A stretch of 27,687 bases of DNA, taken from the NCBI GenBank assembly GCA_024741835.1, contig JAENRP010000431.1, forward strand, positions 1-27,687, read 5' to 3'. Below the pieces are notes generated by a model, which was not told the DNA's origin, did no database searches, and saw only the letters and a program-made list of their open reading frames with translations. Origin of the DNA: Diplocarpon mali. Lineage: Eukaryota; Ascomycota; Leotiomycetes; Helotiales; Drepanopezizaceae. The position numbers and the translations under genes are program-made. Below are positions 23,683 through 27,687 of the stretch, piece by piece; the first letter of the stretch is position 1; each line of letters starts with the position of its first letter.

Positions 23683-23707
23683 GACTCGCGAGCCTAGCCT
23701 ATAAGTA
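23683..23707 (+). repeat. GC-rich palindrome, site 9 (ORF3 C-terminus, copy 2)
   Basis: Arms GACTCGCGAGCC and AGCCTATAAGTA. It reads LTREPSL-stop-VRL at ORF3 codon 1039 and corresponds to element C site 27568. Confidence 0.8.
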
Positions 23708-23884
23708 AGGTTGGACTCGGCTAGCTTAAACCTACGAGATAGTTCGGATGAACCTCGGTCACCAAACCTAGGGGTATAAATAGAGGTTCCTTTAATAGAG
23801 GTACCTGAATTAGAGAAATCGCTAAGAGGTAAGAACTAATATAAGAGAAGAAGACTCTAAAGTGATAATAGAACCGACAATTGA

Positions 23885-24040
23885 GTTAAGCAATCTAGGG
23901 AATCTAGCCTATTACCCTTAGAAAAGACCATTTAAAGGACTTACGAATTCGAATTAAATCTTTTTTAAGATTATCTACTTCCTAAATGCTAGCACCTCTT
24001 TATTCTCTATTTATTATTCTATTTTATATATATTCTTTAC
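23885..24040 (+). other. 3' region after ORF3 of element B copy 2
   Basis: Matches 12579-12735 and ends at the same TATTCTTTAC. Beyond 24040 the sequence is unrelated to what follows copy 1, so this marks the right end of the repeated unit or a junction with element C. Confidence 0.5.
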
Positions 24041-24444
24041 TTTATTTCATTCTTTATATAATCTATCCTTTAATTATTTCCTTTATATACAACTTTCTAA
24101 TGCTTACCTTTAAAATATCATCCTTACTTTTAATAATTGTTATTTACTAATTATAGGTCCTTATATATATTATACCCTACTTTTATTCCCACTTCCAAGC
24201 TCATTATACCTACTTTTCCTTTGTATACTAGTGCGATTCCAAACTCTATAAATAAGCCTCTTCCCGCATTACAATTTTACTTTTTTTTACTTTTTCTATA
24301 ACCCTACTAGACCTATAATACCAGTACTACTACTATTATCCGTCTATTATCAATCTTTTCTAGTATAAGCCTCTTATATCGATTAATCTTTCCTAATAAT
24401 CATCTACTCGTTTAGCTCTACATTTCTTAATAAGCTGATTCACT
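24041..24444 (+). other. Upstream region of the element C gene
   Basis: About 400 AT-rich, pyrimidine-biased bases without recognisable coding. It contains the TATA-like box at 24247. It shows no visible similarity to the region ahead of ORF3 in element B or to 12736-13273. Confidence 0.4.
24247..24254 (+). promoter_or_regulatory. TATA-like box upstream of element C gene
   Basis: TATAAATA, preceded by CTC and followed by GCCTCTTCCC, stands out from the surrounding run of T and C. It lies about 190 bases before the proposed start. This fits a fungal core promoter, but chance is possible in AT-rich DNA. Confidence 0.4.
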
Positions 24445-25331
24445 ATAGCGCCCCTGAACTCATCTAAGAAAGCCATACTTAAGAAGAGCATAGCAGTTAT
24501 TGCCTTAGGCAGCAAATCCCTAAGCACTCCTAATAATAAACTAATATTAGAAGGAGGATTTTCTTAAGATAGAAAAGCTCTAAGATCATTAAAAGATATA
24601 ATAACCACCTATAGAACGTTAGGCGAAATAGAATAATAGGTATTCTTAAACTCATCTATTAATATACTTAATTATAGGATTTCCGCTATAAAAGAAGGAT
24701 TTCTAAAGTTTAATAACTTCCTCGATAATAAACTCAAGATTAAAGGTATCAACTATAAGAAATTTTTATAAGACTACTAAAGGTATGCCAACTTAATGGA
24801 TTTATTTCGAAAGAACCGAGATAAGAAAGATAAATATATAAAGAAGCTAAGACAATTTATTAAAGGCACCTAAGGCATGCTTTTCCAAAGTCACTTCATA
24901 AATAACATCACCGCTAATAACGCCTTATAAGGGCTTAGTAAAATCTTTAAAACCTACTAACCTATAGCAAAGGCCATATAAGTATTAAACTATTTTATAA
25001 TATAAGAGGGTATAAAGAAACTCTAAGGAAATAGCATAAGAAGTAGAAAGTTCATAGGGTTCTTAAGCACTATTATATACTCTACTATTCAAACTATAAA
25101 AGATAATCCTTTATAGTATAATAATTTCGCACTTCTTAACTAAACTGTTCTAAATACCCTTAGCTTTTAATAATCATAATGCAGACTGCTTATTATAAAA
25201 GAAAAGATGATTTACTTAGCTAAGTATATAATAAACTTCTTTAATAATAAGTTAAAGAGATAGGAATTTGTTGTATCCGCCGCTCTAAAGCTGCTGCCAC
25301 CTCTAGTAGAATAGACTAACGAGGAAGATTT

Positions 25332-25356
25332 GACCTATAGGCCTGGCCTATAGGTA
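25332..25356 (+). repeat. GC-rich palindrome, element C site 1
   Basis: Arms GACCTATAGGCC and GGCCTATAGGTA around T. It reads LTYRPGL-stop-VEV at codon 296 of the element C gene. Confidence 0.78.
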
Positions 25357-25517
25357 GAAGTACTATATAAGGAGGAGGTCCTTAAGCATAAGGTACCTAT
25401 AATACTAAGAATACAAATTGCTAACTATCATAACCCTTATTCATTAGACTCAGATGAGTTTAAATCGCTATCCCTAGAAATGCCCCGAATACCTCGAATA
25501 CTAGTGGCAAAGAAATT

Positions 25518-25542
25518 AACTCGCGAGCCCGGCCTGCGGGTT
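25518..25542 (+). repeat. GC-rich palindrome, element C site 2
   Basis: Arms AACTCGCGAGCC and GGCCTGCGGGTT around C. This is the least decayed copy, reading LTREPGLRVNI in frame. No matching site was seen in ORF3 of element B. Confidence 0.85.
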
Positions 25543-26745
25543 AATATATATGATAATATAAACTTAGATAATGAAATATCAGATGAAGAAAGCAATACTA
25601 TCCTTAATATGCTAAAGATTTTTAATAATAATAAGAAAGATATTACTAATATTATACAATCCTTCCCTAAGGACCTGTAAAAATTCGTCTTAAAATTCTA
25701 TAAGTTAATAATAAAACATTTAAAGAAAGAAGGTTAGAGAGAAGTTTTATTAGCATAAGAGGGAATGGCAAAGGCTGTTAAATAGATTATAAAGTTATAG
25801 TAAGACGAATTCTCTATAGATAATATCATATAGTTCTTTATTAACTATAAGAAATTGAACGGTAACTATTATATTCTTAAAGAAAAGTCAAAAGATAGCA
25901 CGACTATTATCTTTATAGAATACTATCAAGTTCCCTTTAATATTAAGATAATACTATAATATGGCGATAGGTTCAAGATTGTAGTAATACTAGAAATGAA
26001 AACAAGACTCTCTAAATTTATAATAGAAACATTCGAGGACTTTAATTTTAATAAATTCTGCGCCCTTTATAAACGATAATACGCGCAGTACTATAGGCTG
26101 GCAATAACAGGCCTTAATAATAAAGATATGTCGTCTAATATCTATAAATTTTATACTACCCCTAACCTAAAGCTGTTTTTACTATACCTAAGGAATTATG
26201 CAATTATAGCTACTAGCAATAGAATAGCAAGCTAGGTTAAGAAAGATATATTATTAAGTTTCGCTAAGTTCAAAGTAGAGCCTAAAGCTTTAAAATTATT
26301 CTATAATATCGCCTAGACTTCTGTCTAATATAGTGCCATACTGGCTAGCGATAACTTAATATCACTTTATAGCAAAGGGTTTTTAAATATGCTTAAATTG
26401 TTCAGCTGCGCTTTCTTAAGTGCTATATATATATAGTCATAGTTCTTGCGTAAAGACTTCATTTTTAGCGTTAGCATAAGAAGAACTGGAAATATACAAA
26501 CATCATTTTCGAGTATCTAATAAGAAACTAGCACTTCTATCCGCATTTCTTTATAATATAACTTACAATCTGATATAATAAATGCTAAGAATGCACTATA
26601 GATTATATCTAGGTACTCTGCTAACTTATCATAATTCTTCATACAAGCTAGTAACGTACCTTAAGCTAGTACAGTTTATAAGGATTAACCACTATACAAA
26701 AGTAGTTTCCACTAAAATTAATGCTAATACGAGATTCGTTAAATT

Positions 26746-26770
26746 GACTCCTAGGCCCGGCTTACAAGTT
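26746..26770 (+). repeat. GC-rich palindrome, element C site 3
   Basis: Arms GACTCCTAGGCC and GGCTTACAAGTT around C. It reads LTPRPGLQVII in the intact stretch 26582-26902, at codon 767. Confidence 0.83.
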
Positions 26771-27567
26771 ATTATACCTAATAATAGGACTATCGATTAC
26801 TATATAATTCTAGCAGCCAAGCAGTCTATTAGACAATTTATAATATGGGAAAAGTCGCATAAGTTATTAATCCTTATACTACCTAGGCCTAAAAATGCTT
26901 AATAGGTCTTAATAAACCTAATACAAAGTACTAATTAATAAAAAGAACTAAGTACTAAATAAAGAACGCCTTTAGAGGAATATATTTCTAATAAGACCGT
27001 TCCATTTTTAATATTTATAAGATAAGGCACATTTGTTAACCTTAAGTCTAAATAGGAACTTAGCAAAGGCGGTTTTTTAATAATTAGTAATAACTATATT
27101 AAGGTAGTTGGAAATGGAGCACTTAAGAATGGCACCGACCTAGAGGATTTTATCATTAACTCTATTAATATAAAGCGACCTTAACTTATAAGATAGAACA
27201 TTATAGGTAAATCGTCTGCTAAGTTTCGTACAACCCTTAGTATAACAAAAGGTGGCCCCCTATTAGAGGCTCTTATAGGAAAGAGACCCTAGAGCGACCT
27301 ATTAGTAGTAATGACTATAAAGGATTTATTTGCGAAAGATATAACTTAGCTAATAGTATATTTGAAGAAGTATAAATAAGAACTTTTTAAAGATTTTATT
27401 AATACCTAAAAGCTAGTTCAATAGCTAAAGCTATAATTATATAGAGATAAGTCGTAGACTAAGATAAGAGGCTCTAATAATAATATTAAGGCTAATAATA
27501 TAATTAATAAGACGATTCTATTCGAGAAGTACAGCACTAAGAAACCCTATACAAAGACACCTAATAT

Positions 27568-27592
27568 GACTCCTGGGCCCGGCCCGCAACTT
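27568..27592 (+). repeat. GC-rich palindrome, element C site 4
   Basis: Arms GACTCCTGGGCC and GGCCCGCAACTT around C. It reads MTPGPGPQLNL at codon 1041, in the part of element C least touched by RIP. Confidence 0.78.
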
Positions 27593-27687
27593 AATCTAGC
27601 AAAGGGCAAGGCCAAGGAAGTGGTATCTGTAGAATCTCCCGCCTCCCCGCCCTTTAAAGAGAACCAAGGAAAATTGACATCTAGGTT

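Larger units (their letters stand above)
20567..23884 (+). pseudogene. Element B copy 2 ORF3: about 1,105-codon unknown protein, RIP-decayed but in one frame
   Basis: Unrecognised protein. From ATA 20567 (probable former ATG; intact ATG at 20588) to TGA 23882 the frame stays in phase, broken almost only by TAA/TAG codons. This makes it the best copy for study. N-terminal block, about residues 20-200: peptides STYVALRDIE, FLANADRYITLADTFRID and ARAIRILNFFII are mirrored in element C. Central block: DIIQFFNNYRS and ADPKALKALEP. C-terminal block: KIHFAKYNQKLFNALIKAQT and KLLLYRLKSQ. Three palindromes lie at codons 282, 744 and 1039, all read L/F-T-x-x-P/L-x-L-x-V. No enzyme motif was identified. 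Its fixed place behind integrase suggests an accessory gene of the element, but a separate neighbouring gene duplicated with it is possible. Confidence 0.78.
13274..24040 (+). mobile_element. Element B copy 2: Ty3/Gypsy-type gag-pol plus ORF3
   Basis: This is the fuller copy, with gag from its start codon, protease, RT, RNase H, integrase and ORF3 in one orientation. From 14705 to 24040 it parallels copy 1. It is generally less mutated than copy 1: several cysteines, aspartates and CG dinucleotides survive here that are lost there. It follows copy 1 in tandem, separated by the unique spacer at 12736-13273, and is followed directly by element C. The identical gene order and spacing in both copies is the evidence that ORF3 travels or is duplicated together with gag-pol. 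Confidence 0.85.
24041..27687 (+). mobile_element. Element C: diverged relative of element B ORF3, right end outside window
   Basis: The region carries one long decayed gene related to ORF3 but no gag-pol between it and element B copy 2. Whether it is part of a mobile element or a single-gene repeat cannot be decided from this window. It holds four of the palindromes also found in element B. RIP-type stops thin out and GC rises towards the right edge. Confidence 0.5.
24445..27687 (+). pseudogene. Element C ORF3-like protein: unknown family, one frameshift, partial at right edge
   Basis: Start taken at ATA 24445 (probable former ATG) followed by APLNSSKK. The frame runs with scattered TAA/TAG to about 26480; after a one-base phase change between about 26400 and 26550 it continues to the window end. 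Intact pieces are 25480-25680 and 26582-26902. Collinear matches to element B ORF3 include: TYRTLGEIEQQ with TYVALRDIEQQ; KAIQVLNYFII with RAIRILNFFII; FKVEPKALKLF with FRADPKALKAL; LYNITYNLIQQMLRMHYRLYL-type residues at 26546-26608 with the segment before residue 700 of ORF3; and KLQLYRDKSQ with KLLLYRLKSQ. Palindromes lie at codons 296, 358, 767 and 1041. Function unknown. Confidence 0.75.

Noticed and set aside
5277..27592. Palindromes as a CRISPR array, tRNA-like genes or bacterial terminators.
   Set aside because: Spacing is irregular (about 0.15 to 2 kb), no spacers of constant length occur, no T-run follows, and the setting is a fungal retroelement read in frame through the palindromes.

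Overview
The window looks like nuclear DNA of a filamentous ascomycete that has been heavily damaged by repeat-induced point mutation (RIP). It is very AT-rich and full of TA dinucleotides. Coding frames can be followed for kilobases if TAA/TAG are read as former CAA/CAG/TGG codons, and the two copies of the large repeat differ mainly by C/T and G/A transitions. No intact gene, tRNA, rRNA or CRISPR array was recognised. Everything identifiable is a relic of repeated elements, so the CDS-like entries are pseudogenes.

Layout. (1) 1-3397, minus strand: element A, a Ty3/Gypsy LTR retrotransposon cut by the left window edge. It has a probable 5' LTR (about 3012-3397), gag with a decayed CCHC knuckle, and pol (protease, start of reverse transcriptase) in the -1 frame. 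Element A interrupts element B copy 1 inside its gag. (2) 3398-12735, plus strand: element B copy 1, with the C-terminal part of gag, protease, RT/RNase H/integrase, and a roughly 1,100-codon third reading frame here called ORF3. (3) 12736-13273: a unique, less mutated spacer with hairpins and a TATA-like stretch. (4) 13274-24040, plus strand: element B copy 2, with full gag, protease, pol and ORF3. The part from 14705 onward matches copy 1 at an offset of about 11,306 bases. (5) 24041-27687, plus strand: element C, a diverged relative of ORF3 with its own upstream region, cut by the right edge. RIP damage weakens towards that edge.

Main observations. ORF3 and element C encode collinear, clearly related proteins that I cannot assign to any known family. 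A 25-27 bp near-perfect palindrome (arms GACTCGCRRGCC and GGCYTGCGAGTC around one central base) occurs 20 times at 13 distinct sites in B and C, and not in A. At 11 of the 13 sites it lies in the open frame so that it reads roughly L-T-R-K-P-G-L-R-V-K. In ORF3 and element C, three of these inserts fall at corresponding protein positions although the proteins have diverged widely. This resembles a miniature protein-coding palindromic element, comparable in concept to the Rickettsia palindromic elements, living inside retroelement genes.

Limits: alignments were done by eye. LTRs of element B, target-site duplications and exact ORF ends are uncertain.
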